From Pseudomonadota bacterium (lineage in GTDB: Bacteria; Pseudomonadota; Alphaproteobacteria; Rhizobiales; Xanthobacteraceae): 53,853 nt of DNA. Below the pieces are notes generated by a model, which did no database searches, was not told the DNA's origin, and saw only the letters and a program-made list of their open reading frames with translations. The stretch's first letter is position 1, and every line of letters begins with the position of its first letter. Location of the stretch: assembly GCA_023449855.1 (NCBI GenBank), contig JAEXHR010000256.1:1-53853 (forward strand), in the 5' to 3' direction. Positions 35,279 through 48,100 of the stretch are shown here, piece by piece. Both the position numbers and the translations under genes were made by a program.

Positions 35279-36001
35279 ATGCGCATGAACGTCATTAGGA
35301 AACTTCTCCCTGATTGTCCTCCAAGGAATGTGCTTCTGGCTGCGGCGGCAAGCCTGAGCGTGCTGTTCGCATCCCCTGTCACCGCGTCCGCGCAGCAGCC
35401 GGCCAAGACGACTCAGCCGGAGTTGCCCAGATACGAGGTGACCGGCTTTCGTGATGCCCGCTTCGGCATGACCGAGCAGGACGTTCGCGCTGTCATCACC
35501 AAGTCGCTGGGCGTCAAACCCGGGGATATCGCAGGCAGCACCAACCCGGTTGAAGGCACGACGGTGTTGACGGCGCGCGTTGCCGCCCTGGACCCCGTCT
35601 CCAGTCCGGCGCAGATCGCCTACATCTTCGGCTACGCCACCAAGAAGCTCATCCAGGTCAACGTGATCTGGGGCGACGACAATTCCAAGGATCCCGCCGC
35701 CCCCGACGCGCTGATCACCGCCGGCAGCCGCCTCGAGCGCTATTTCGCCGGTTTCACCTGGCGCAAGGATGCCGCACGCGCAGGCATTCCGGTCGGCGAG
35801 AATACGGTCGTCCTGTTCTCGGGCGAAGACGACAAGAAAGGCGCTGTGCGCCTCATCGCCGACGGCGTGCGCTACCAGATGCAGCGCGATGGCAACCAGA
35901 CCACCTCGCCGGAGCCGAAAGGCCCGCCGAAGCTGATCATCAATTACATCGCCGACCGGGAAAACCCGGACATCGCCAAGATCGAGAAGGGCAAGTTCTA
36001 G
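35279..36001 (+). CDS. Secreted protein of unknown function between tpsB2 and tpsA2
   Basis: I do not recognise the family. From the ATG at 35279 it has 240 aa; in-frame ATGs at 35225, 35249, 35255 and 35285 are alternatives, none with a clear ribosome-binding site. A signal peptide ends near TASAQQ. The mature part opens with YEVTGFRDARFGMTEQDVRAVI, a pattern common in small periplasmic proteins, and ends Lys-rich (IAKIEKGKF). It appears soluble, with no later membrane span and no Cys in the mature part. It lies 104 bp upstream of the 4627-aa exoprotein gene on the same strand and may be co-transcribed. A periplasmic helper for the exoprotein is possible by context only. Confidence 0.8.
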   Translation: MRMNVIRKLLPDCPPRNVLLAAAASLSVLFASPVTASAQQPAKTTQPELPRYEVTGFRDARFGMTEQDVRAVITKSLGVKPGDIAGSTNPVEGTTVLTARVAALDPVSSPAQIAYIFGYATKKLIQVNVIWGDDNSKDPAAPDALITAGSRLERYFAGFTWRKDAARAGIPVGENTVVLFSGEDDKKGAVRLIADGVRYQMQRDGNQTTSPEPKGPPKLIINYIADRENPDIAKIEKGKF

Positions 36002-36049
36002 GCGGACGCGCCCCACCACAGGCGCCTTGTCTCGGACCACCACGACCTC

Positions 36050-36071
36050 ATGCGGCCGTCAACGGCCGCAT
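36050..36071 (+). terminator. Perfect hairpin in the leader of tpsA2
   Basis: ATGCGGCCG and CGGCCGCAT form a 9-bp perfect stem with a TCAA loop, 35 bp before the exoprotein ATG. No T-run follows. It could end part of the upstream transcript, stabilise the tpsA2 mRNA 5' end, or control its translation. Confidence 0.4.
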
Positions 36072-36105
36072 CGCTACAACAAAAAACGACCGATAACAGG
36101 ACCGT

Positions 36106-39100
36106 ATGACACAGCGCCGTCTGGCTTTGACACTGCTGCTCGAAACGGGATTGCGGCCGATCACGCCGCGCCTGCGCGCGCTGCTGCGCTCGACGGTCTC
36201 CGCCACCGCCCTGCTGATGTTTGCAGCCCCTGCTCTCGCCCAGCAGCTGCCGACCGGCGGATCGGTGAGCGCAGGCAGCGCGGCGATCGTTCAGCCGAAT
36301 GCGAGCACGCTGAACATCAATCAGGGCAGCGACCGCGCGATCATCAACTGGCAGTCTTTCTCGGTCGGCACCGGCGGCACCGTCAATTTCAATCAGCCCG
36401 GCGCCTCGTCGGCGACGCTGAACCGCGTCACCGGGGCGACGCCGTCGAGCATCGCCGGCAACATCAACGCGCCGGGCACGGTGCTGCTGGTCAATCCGAA
36501 CGGCATCGCGATCACCCGAACCGGCGTGATCAACACCGGCTCCTTCGCCGCCTCGACGCTCAACATCAAGGATTCCGACTTCCTCGCCGGAAACTACAGG
36601 TTCGACGGCAATGGCGGATCGGCCGGGGTGATCAACAACGGCCGCATCAATGTCTCCGACGGCGGCTTCGTCGCCCTGCTCGGCGGTCAGGTCGCCAATA
36701 ACGGCGTCATCTCGGCGCGTCTCGGCAAGGTCGGCCTCGGTGCCGGCGAACAAGCCACGCTCGATCTCGCGGGCGACGGCTTCCTGTCGGTCACTGTGCC
36801 GTCGAGCGAGCTCGGCAAGCTGGTCAAGCCCAATCGCGCGCTGGTCAGCAACAAGGGCCGTATCGAAGCCGATGGCGGCGTGGTCTATCTCAGCGCCGCC
36901 ACCGCGCAGAACGTGCTGCGCAATGCCGTCAACATTCCCGGCACGGTGCGCACCAACACCGTGGGCTCGCGCGGCGGCCGTATCGTCATCAATGGCGGTG
37001 CCGGCGGAACGGTACGCGTCAGCGGTCGCCTGATCGCGAACGGCAAGAACGCTGCCCATGCCGGCTCCGTATCGGTCAAGGGCGCGAAGGTCGATCTCAG
37101 CGGCGTCATCTCGGCCAGCGGCGCCAAAGGCGGCGCAGTGGCGATCACAGCGACCGAGTCGCTCCAGGCCTCCGGCAAGATCGATGCGACATCGACGGCG
37201 GACAAAGGCGGCAGCATCGACCTCACCGCGGCCAATGTGACCATCGTCGGCGCGCTGATCGACGCATCCGGCGCAAAGGGCGGCGGCACCATTCAGATCG
37301 GCGGTGGGATCCAGGGCGGCGGACCGCTGACGCATGCGCTGAATGTCTCGATCGACTCGACCAGCACTGTGCGCGCAGACGCGATCGAAACAGGAAATGG
37401 CGGCACGATCGCCGTCTGGTCGGACGGCAGCACCAGCGCCTACGGCACCTTCTCCGCCCGCGGCGGCGCCCATGGCGGCAATGGCGGGATGATCGAAACA
37501 TCGGGCGCCGCGCTGTCGATCAACGGCATCCGCGTCGATACGTCGGCCGCCTATGGGGCAACCGGCAACTGGCTGCTCGACCCCACCGACCTCACGGTCG
37601 ATGCCGCCGCGGCAGCAACGATCTCGAGCAATCTCGCCAGCAACAACGTCACGCTTCTGACCACGGCCAATGGCGCAAGCGGCCCCGGCAACCAGAGCAG
37701 CGGCCTCGGCGACATCAACATCAATGCCAATATCTCGTGGAACAGCGCCAACACGCTGACGCTCACCGCCTATCATGCAATCAACATCAATGCGCAGATC
37801 AGCCCCGGCTCCAGCGGCAAGGTCGTTCTGAACTCCGGTTTCGATCCGACCTACACCAATCTCGCACTGATCAACTATTCGTCGGCGGGCGCGCTGACCT
37901 TCAGCAGCGCCGTCAATCCGACCGGCCGGCTCACCATCAACGGCGCCGCCTATACGTTGCTGTTCACCGAAGGCGACATTCGAGGCGCCGGCTCTTCGGG
38001 CAACCTCGCCCTCGCCCGCGACATCAGTCTCCCGAACAATTGGGGTTATTTCCTCGGCACGTTCACGGGTACTCTGACGGGCCTCGGAAACCAGCTCAAC
38101 ACCGGCTACAATAACTACTTCGCCCATACGATCGCCGCCGGCGCGACTGTCCGCGACATCAAGATCAACGCACAGTCGATCTACATGTATACCCAGAGCT
38201 CCATGCTCTATTCGATCGTGGGCACGCCACGATCGGCGCTCGCGATCAACAGCGCGGGCACCGTCGCCAATATCTATCTCACCGGCACGTTCAACAGCGA
38301 AGCCGCGCTGATCGGCAATGTGACCGGCGGTCTCATCAGCAATGTCTATGTGTCCGGCGCACTCAATGCCGGCCAGGCCGCCATCGCCGGCTCCATGACC
38401 GGCGCGACGTTGCGCAATGCCTATGCGATTACCGGAACGGGTTCGCTGCTCGGCTCGGTGTCGAACAGCACCGTCATCAATGTATTCACCAACGGCACCG
38501 GCGGCCTCGCGAATTCCGCGTCGAACACCACTTTCACCAACGCCTATTACGATCTTTCGACCAGAGGTTCCACGTCGCCTTATGGCACGGGCCTGACGAC
38601 CTTCCAGTTGCAGAGCGCGCTGCCGACCGGCTTCGACAGCGGCACCTGGGCCATCTCGACCGGAACGACTTATCCCTATCTGCGCTCGGCCTTCACGAGC
38701 GCGCCGCAGATCATTTCCGGCACCGCCTATTCGAACACGTCGGGCGGCGTCTATCAGAACGCGATCATCAATATCGAGTTCGATACCTATAGCTATTACC
38801 AGGCAGTCCGCACGGCGAATAATGGCTACTATTATCTCCAGCTGCCGGAAAACATGTTCTTGGCCGGCGGCTCGAACATCGTCGCCTATATCGTCAATGC
38901 GGGGAACTACAGCCGACCGTACGCAGCGGCGTCCGTCGCGCTGAATGCGACCGGACAGGTCGCCAATCTCAATCTGCTGAACAATTCCCTTTCCCTGCTG
39001 ACGTCCGCCACCACGATGTCAGATTCGTCCATCGGTACTGGCTGGGCTAACGCCGTGACACTGGTCACCAATGACCTGCGGCCGCAGACCTATCAGACCT

Positions 39101-42100
39101 ATTATCTGCAATATGGCACGCTCGGCACGCCATACATGTATGCGACCCTCAACGGCCGGATGCTGAATGCGAGGGGCAATTTCACGGTCGACGCTGATGC
39201 AGGCTGGTATTCAGCCGTTGCGGCCCAGGGCGATTTGACGATCAACAGTTCCGTCGGTGGCCTGATGGCCGCGGGCCGCGATATCTATGTCAATGCCTGG
39301 ATCAGTGGCGCCGCCATCGCCAATCGCGATATCAAGATGCAGTTCGCCTTTACCGCCAGCGACCTCGTCGCGACGGCCGGCCGCAACATCGCCATCGATC
39401 AGGCACTCGGCTTCAACAACCTGACCCTGAACGCCACCGACATCGCCCTCAATGCCGCGCTGACGGGTACCAACACGCTCCAACTGAATGCCGTCAACAA
39501 CATCGCCGCGAATGCGGCGGTGAATGTCGGCACCTACATCCTGCAGAACGGCACCTGGCGCCAGCTTGGCACCCTCGCCGCCTTCAGCGCCAATGACTTC
39601 CGGCTGAACGGCGGCACCTTCATCCGCGCCCTCGGCGGGGATGGCACCGCCGGCAACGCCTATCAGATCGCGGATGTCTATGGTCTGCAGGCAGTCGGTC
39701 GCGCATTGTCGCTGAACTACAAGCTGATGAACGACATCAGCGCGGGGGCGACAGCCACGTGGAATGGCGGCGCGGGCTTCATAGCCATCGGCAATGGCCA
39801 GACCTCGGCCACGGCTTTTACGGGCTCATTCGACGGCCAGGGCCATGTGATCGACGGCCTGACCATCAATCGCGGCGGCACCGACGATATCGGCCTGTTC
39901 GGCAGCAATGCCGGCCGCATTGTCAATGTCGGCGTCGCCAATGGACGTATCGCCGGCAGAAACAATGTCGGCGCACTGGCAGGCAACAATCTCGAAGGCG
40001 GCATCATCGAGCGTTCGTTCGGCGCATCGCCGGTCTCGGGCTCTACCAATATCGGCGGCCTCGTCGGCACCAACACCGGCACGATCTCGCAGTCCTACTC
40101 CACCAGCAGCGTCAGCGGCAGCTCCCGTATCGGCGGCCTGGTCGGCTACAATCGCCACACGGCGACGGCCGATGGCCGGATCCTCGACAGTTACGCGCAA
40201 GGCAGCGTGACCGGCAGCTCGATTGTCGGTGGCTTCTACGGTTACAGCGACTCGCAGCTTGCGATTGCGACGTCCTACTCGACAGGCAAAGTCACCGCGA
40301 ACAGCCTGTTCGGCGGCTTCGGTGGCCAGCTCGCAGCGACAGGCGCGGCCAGCACCTCATCTTACTGGAATACGGAAACTTCAGCCCAGGCAAACAGCGC
40401 ATCGGGGAGCGGCGATACAGGCGCAACCGGCCTGACATCGGCGGCGATGCAGGCCGCCCTTCCCAGCAACTTCTCCACCGCGACCTGGGGCCTCGTCGCC
40501 GGCAAGAGCTTCCCGTATCTGCAGTGGCAATTCCCGGGCGGCACGCCGCAAGTCGTCACCGGCATGGCCTATAAGGACAACGGTGTCACCGTCATCAATG
40601 GCGGCCTGATCAACACCATGGTGGATGGCGTCACGGTCGGACGCGGCGTCACCTATTTCAATGGTCTCTACATCGTTCTGATCCCGAACGGCTCGATCAG
40701 TGCCGGCGGCTCGAATGTCGTCGCCTATTACACGGCCAATTCGTCGCAGGGCCTGGTCAATTCCGCGAGCTTTGCCTATCAGGCGACGGGCTCGGTCACG
40801 ATGCCCGACATCTGGGGTGGCTATCTGACCGTTCCAGCACCGGGCGGCCTGGTGTCCACGGCCAATCCCGCAATCGCTTCGGCATGGACCTCAGCCGCGA
40901 CGATCGGCACGAGCTTCCTCAACAGCCTGACCGGCGTGCGCCTCGGCAGCACTGGATCCTTCACGGTCGACGCTGCACCCGACACGAGCGGCGGCAAGGT
41001 CTATATCACCACAAGCGGTGCCAACGACATCATCGTGGGCGATGTCAGCTTCGCCAACAGCAACATGATCCTGCTCGGATCGTCGCGCGATATCCTGGTC
41101 AACGGTGCACTTTCCGGCAGCGGCAATCTCTCCTTCACCGCCGCCAACAACATCATCTTCAACGGCGCCGTCTCCGGCACCAATAATTTCACGCTCAAGG
41201 CCGGTGGTTACATCACCGCCAACAACAGCTTCAGCGTCAACAGTTTCACGCTCGACGGCGTGTGGTCGCAGATCAATTCGGCGTTGCCCTGGTTCTCCGC
41301 CAGCACGATGACCTTCACCTCCGGCGCGTTCATCCGCGCGCTCGGTGGCGACGGAACATCGGCGTCTCCCTATCAACTGACCGACGTCTATGGTCTGCAG
41401 GGCATCATCACGCCGCAGTTGATGAACAAGAGCTTCGTTCTTGCCAACAATATCGATGCATCGGCCACAGCCGGTTGGAACAACGGCGCCGGCTTCGTCC
41501 CGATCGGCAGCGGCGATCAGGAAACGCGCTATGAAGGCGGCGGCCTGATCCTCGGCACCGGTAATCATGGTGCCGCCGATACGTCGGGCTCGTTCAAGGG
41601 CACGTTCGACGGCCGCGGCTATACGATCAACAACATCTTCATTTCAGCCGGCCGCCATGCCGTGGGCATCTTCGGCAGCAACGCCGGAACCATCAGCAAT
41701 GTCGGCGTGATCGGCGGCAATATCAGCGGCATCGATTTCGTCGGCGGCCTCGTCGGCTTCAATTTCGGCACCATCACAAAATCCTTCACAAGCCAGGTCA
41801 ACGTGTCCGGACACGGCGCTGTCGGCGGATTTGTCGGTGGCAATGGCACCGGCGGTGTCATTTCCGAGTCCTATGCAAATTCGCGGGTCGGTGGCGGGTA
41901 CTATGCAGCGGGCTTCGCCGGTGCCAATTCCGGCGACACGTTCTGGGCAGATAACAACGGGTTCCACCGCTCCTCATGGGCCGGCACCATCACCGACAGC
42001 TATTCGCTGGCGGCGGGCGGCGCCGGTGGCTTTGCCGGCCGCAATGCCGGCACGACCAATATCGCGCTCGAAGGCGGCCTCGACGCTTACGCAGTGAAAT

Positions 42101-45100
42101 ACGGGACAACCGGACTGCCGTCCGGTTTCTCCTCGTCCATCTGGGGCATCGTTCCCGGTTACAGCTATCCGTATCTGCTCTGGCAATTCCCGGCCGGCAC
42201 CACACCGCAGGCAATCACCGGCCAGGTCTTCAACGGACCGACCGGGGGCGCGCTCGCCAATGTGCCGCTCAACGCGATCGTCAATGGCGTGTCCATCGGC
42301 AGCGGCTTTGCCGATGCCTTTGGCTTCTATCAAATCCTGCTGCCGCAAGGCACCGTCGGCGCAGGAAGCGCGCTATTGGTCTATACGCCGAGCCTTGGCA
42401 CGGGCGGTGGCGCGGCCATCCAGAGCTCGTCAGGATCGGCGAGAAACAACAACATCTATGCCGGCGGCTATGTGCAATGGACGACATCGACGTCCAGCTA
42501 CACCAGCTCCGGCTATAGCACCGAGCTTGCATCCGCCATCGGCAGCAATTCGTCGGTACAGGCTTTCGTGAGCGGCCTCACGGGCCTTGCGATCACATCG
42601 ACAAGTTCCGGCCCGTATGTGATCGGCAACGCACTCGGGGTGACGGGCGGCCTCATTATCAATGCCAACGGCATCACCTTGAATGGTGCCGTCACGGCCG
42701 GCGGCGCGGTCACACTGAACGGTGTGAACAACACCGACGTCGCCATCAATGCCAACATCACCAGCGTCGGTGCGCTGACCCTCACCGGCCGTGACATTGG
42801 CATCAACAGCAACATCGCGAGCGGCGGCGTGCTGACCCTCGTCGGCCGTGACATCGCGATCAACGCCACCGTGACGTCGAATGGCGCAACGCTGAGCGGC
42901 AGAAACCTGACGATCGCTGCAGCGATGACCTCCAATAGCGCTGCCAGCTTCAACGCCACTGCTGCCTTCAATGCGACGGCATCCATCGTCGCCAATGGGG
43001 CGATCACGGTCACCGGTTCATCGGTCGCGCTGGGCCCGCTCTATTGGGCCAACGGCGCGCTCACCGTCACATCGAGCGGCGCCGTCAATCTGAACGGTCT
43101 GCTCAGCGGAGCCGGTCCCGGCGCCGGCGCGACCATCACCGGCGCCAGCATCACCGCGAATTCGACCATCGGCTGGCAGGCCGGCCTGATGAAGCTCCAG
43201 GCGACGGCTGGCAATGTCACGCTCAACGGCGACCTGAACGGCTGGGGCCCGGGCGCCGCGCTCAATATCGCTGGCCAGAACATCACCATGCGTTCGGCGA
43301 GCTGGCAAAATGGCGGGCTCACCCTCGCCGCCTCCGCCGGCGCCGTGAACGTCACGGGATCGCTGCTCGGCAGCGGCAGCGGTGCTTTCGCGACCATCAC
43401 GGGTCGCAGCGTCTCGATCAGTGGATCGGTCCAATACGCCAATGGCGCGGGTAACATCTCGGCGTCTGCCGGGGACGTCTATGTCGGCGGCACCGTGGTC
43501 GGCGGTGGCAGCGGCGCCGGCGGCGGGATCAGCGGCACCAATGTGACGCTGGGCGGCCTCACCTGGGCCAATGGCGACATGTGGACCAGTGCGGGCAATA
43601 CGCTCACCATCAATGGCCATGTGGACGGCATGGGCAGCAACTGGTTTGTCGGTGCGCCCACGATCAATGTCTACGGCGCGGTCGGCGTGCAGTCGTTCCA
43701 GCTGAATTCCGGCAACTGGCGCCAGATCGCAGGCAATCTCGCGCCGTTTTATGCGGTCAACTTCGTTCTTGGCAGCGGAACAACCTTCTCGCGCTTTGCA
43801 GGCGGCGACGGCAGCTTCGCCAATCCGTACAGCATCGTCGACATCTATGGACTGCAAGGGCTGGTCACCACATCATCTCTCTTCAACCAGAATTTCGTGC
43901 TGGGCGCCGATATTCAGGCGGGCATCACGGCAAACTGGAATGGCGGCGCCGGCTTCGTTCCGATCGGTAGTGCCGGCCAGCAGTTCACCGGCAGCCTCGA
44001 TGGCCGGAACCACAACATCAACAATCTAACGATCAACCGTCCCAATGCGGACAATGTCGGCCTGTTCGGCTATATCAACGGCCGCACGTCGCTCATCTCC
44101 AACCTGACCCTCACCAATGTCACCGTGTCCGGCAACAGCAATGTCGGCGGCCTGGCGGGATCGATCGGCGCGGGCGTCCGCAATGTCGTCGTGACCGGCA
44201 ACATCACCGGCACCGGCAATCAGGTCGGCGGCATCGCGGGCAGTGCATTCGCCGGCGAAGGCAGCAACATCTCCGGCTTCTACATGGCCGGATTCAGCGG
44301 CAGCGTATTCGCCGGCACGCCGAGCTTCATCGACCTTGGCGGTGGCGTCTATCAGGGCATCATCGATGGTGGCACTGGCGGCTCGAATGTCGGCGGCCTC
44401 GTCGGCGTCACGACGGTGTCCGTGTCGAACAGCTATGCGATGGGTACGGTCACGAGCCAGGGCCGCAACTCCGCCAATACCGGCGGTCTGATCGGCTGGC
44501 TGCAATCCACCAACACAAATATCAATAGCAACGCGTCGGTATCGAACTCGGTGTCGTCGGCAAACGTGATCGCCTATGGCAGCGGGCTGCCAACAATGGG
44601 TGGCGGCGGCGGCGGCTGGTTCGTCGGCGGCCTGATCGGCCAGAACGGCAATCTCGGCGACAACTTCAATTACTACCAGAGTGGCAAGCGCCAGATCGGC
44701 GGCTATGTCTCATCGTCCTACGCAACAGGCAACGTCACCGCGGCAGGCATGTCGCTGGGCGGTCTCGTCGGTTACAATGCCGGCTCGATCACCGGCTCGT
44801 CGGCCTCAGGCAATGTCACGCGGGTCGGCAGCAGCCAGTTGCCGAACAATCTGGCGCTGTACGGCGTTGGCGGCCTCGTCGGCTTCAACGGCGGCGGCAT
44901 CGCACGCTCCTGGGCGACCGGCACCGTCTCGAACAACTGCAGCAATTGCGGTACATTTACCGGCGGCCTGGTCGGTCAGCACGGGGCGCCGGGTGTCAGC
45001 GAGACCGTCCTCAGCTGGGAAACCGCGACCATCTCCGACGCCTATGCCACCGGCAGCGTCTGGGGTAGCGGCCCCACCGGCGGTCTGATCGGAGCCCTGC

Positions 45101-48100
45101 AGAACTCTGCCAGTTTCGCCCGCACCTATGCGATCGGCGATGTGCATGGCCCGAATGGCAGCACCGGCGGCGTAGTCGGATGGGTGGTCAACAACAATCT
45201 CGGCAGCAACAATCTCTATAACTATTATGTCGGGGAACGGACCCTGACCAGTTCCGCGGTCGGATATGTGGTGCCGGGCGGCGGCAATGGCGGCGCGTTC
45301 TACAACATCAGCGAACTCACGTCGCATGCGTCGAACTCCTATTCGGGTTTCGACTTCGGTTCGACCTGGATGATGAGCGCGGCTTCGAGCAGCTTCCCCG
45401 TGCTGCGAAACCAGACGGTGCTGATCGTCGGCAACAATACCAGCGCGACATACGGCTCCAGCCCCTCGTCGCTGTCCTATACGGCATTTGGCAAGCTGGC
45501 CTATCAGAATGTCAGCGGCATCAATATGAGCGCCGACGGCACGCGGGTGATCGGCAATGGCGGTTCGCTGAGCAATGGCGGATCGGTCAATTTCGTCTAT
45601 CTGCCGGGCTCGATCGCAATCACGCCGCGCGCCATCACGGTGCAAGGCGGTAATATTTCCCGTGAATATGGCGACGCCAACCCCACCGGCACCTCGTCGG
45701 TCGGCGTCGGCGGTTCCGGTCTGGCGAGCGGCGATGCGATCGGCTATGTCGGCATCTCCAACGGCCCAGGCGCAGCGAACAACGCAAATAACGGCGGCGC
45801 CGATGCGGATGCGGGCTACTCCTATGCCTACACCACGTCGAACGCGTTCTTCACGTCCGGCTCTGCGCTCAACTACACGATCACCTACGTCAACGGCTCG
45901 ATGGCGGTCACGCAACGTCAGGTGACGGTGCAGCTGATCGGCTCGACGACGAAGACCTATGACGGCACGACGGATGGCGCGAACCTCACCTCCGCCAATT
46001 TCCGGGTGTCCAATCTCTATCCTGGTACCCCCGACTACAACGCCATCACCGCGGCCATCACGGGCGCCGGCGCGGCCACCTACGGCAGCGCCAATGCGGG
46101 CACCGGCATTGCCGTCACCGTGACCGGCGTCGGCATCACGTCCAACAATCCCGGACTGGCCCGCAACTACATCCTTGCATCCACCACGGCGACCGGTGCG
46201 ATCGGCACCATCACGCCGAAGGCATTGTCCGGCACCGTCAATCTCGGCGGCATCAACAAGACCTATGACGGCACCACTGCCTCCGGCGGCGGTTCGACCT
46301 CGATGTCCGGCTCTGCCTACGGCTTCATCGGCTCGGACAGCTCCACCCTGAGCGCACTGGCCGGCGTCTACGACAGCGCCAATGCCGGATCTCGCACTGT
46401 CTCTGGCTTCTCCGGATTGACGCTCGGCAACGGCAATTACTCCATCGGCTCCCTCACCATCACCGGTACTGGTTCGATCGCACGCGCCGCCATCACGGTG
46501 AGCGCTGCAGGCGGTTCGTCGAGCTATGGTTCATCGTCCACCGATCCGGGCCTGACAGCGACCGGCCTCAAGAACGGCGAGACGGTGGCGGTGCTCACGG
46601 GTCTCTCCAACAGCTTCGGCATCGACGGCCAGACCAATGCCGGCAGCTACACGCTGAGCGTTCTCGGCACGCTGACCAATGGCAACTATACGATCACCAA
46701 TCTCGGCACCGGTACCTGGACCGTCAATCCGGCTGAGATCATCGTCACCGCAACCGGCGGTTCCTCGCGCTACGGTCAGTCGCCAGGCAATCCCGGCTTC
46801 ACCGCCACCGGCCTGCAGAACGGCCAGGGCGTCGGCGCCCTCACCGGCCTCACCAACAGCTTCGGTATCGACAATCTGACCAATGCCGGCAACTACACGC
46901 TGAGCGTCCTTGGTACGCTGACCAACGGCAACTACACGATCACCGACCGCAGGACCGGCACCTGGACCGTCAGTCCGGCCGAAATCATCGTCACGGCAAC
47001 CGGCGGTTCATCGATCTACGGTCAGTCGCCAGGCAATCCCGGCTTCACCGCCACCGGCCTGCAGAACGGCCAGGGTGTCGGCGTGCTCACCGGTCTCACC
47101 AACAGCTTTGGCATTGGTCATCTAACAAATGCCGGCGACTACACGCTCAGCGTTCAGGGCGCGCTGACCAACGGCAACTACACGATCACCGACCGCAGGA
47201 CCGGAACCTGGACCGTCAATCCGGCGGAGATCATTGTCACCGCAACCGGTGGCTCGTCGATCTACGGCCAATCCCCGATCAATCCCGGCTTCACAGCCAG
47301 CGGCTTGCAGAACGGTCAGGGCGTCAGCGTCCTCACCGGCCTGTCGAACAGCTTTGGCATCAATAGTCTGACGGACGCCGGCGACCACACGCTGAGCGTT
47401 CAGGGAGGTTTGACCAACGGCAACTACACGATCACCGACCGCAGGACCGGAACCTGGACCGTAAACCCGGCCGAGATCACGGTCACGGCAACCGGTGGCT
47501 CGTCGATCTACGGCCAATCCCCGATCAACCCCGGCTTCACCGCCAGCGGTTTGCAGAACGGTCAGGGCGTCGGCGTCCTCACGGGCCTCGCCAACAGCTT
47601 CGGCATCACCAATGAGAGCGATGCACGGGCCTATACGCTGAGCGTCATCGGCACGCTCGGCAACGGCAACTATACGATCACGAACCGATCGACCGGCACC
47701 TGGACCGTCAATCCGGCTGAGATCACCGTCACCGCGACGGGCGGCTCGTCGATCTACGGCCAGTCCCCGGCCAATCCCGGCTTCACCGCCACCGGTTTGC
47801 AGAACGGCCAGACGGTTGGCGTGCTCACAGGCCTGTCGAACAGCTTTGGCATCACCAACGACAGCGACGCCAGAACCTATACGCTCGGCGTGATCGGCAC
47901 GCTTGGAAACAGCAATTATACGATCACCAACCGATCGACCGGCAGTTGGGCGGTCACCCCGGCGGAGATCGTCGTCACGGCAACGGGCGGTTCGTCGATC
48001 TACGGCCAGTCACCAGCCAATCCCGGCTTCACCGCCAGCGGCCTGCAGAACGGCCAGACGGTGGGCGTGCTCTCCGGCCTGTCCAACAGCTTCGGCATCA

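Noticed and set aside
35998..38127. 709-aa minus-strand ORF
   Set aside because: Antisense shadow of the N-terminal part of TPS exoprotein 2; long antisense frames are expected in GC-rich repetitive genes.
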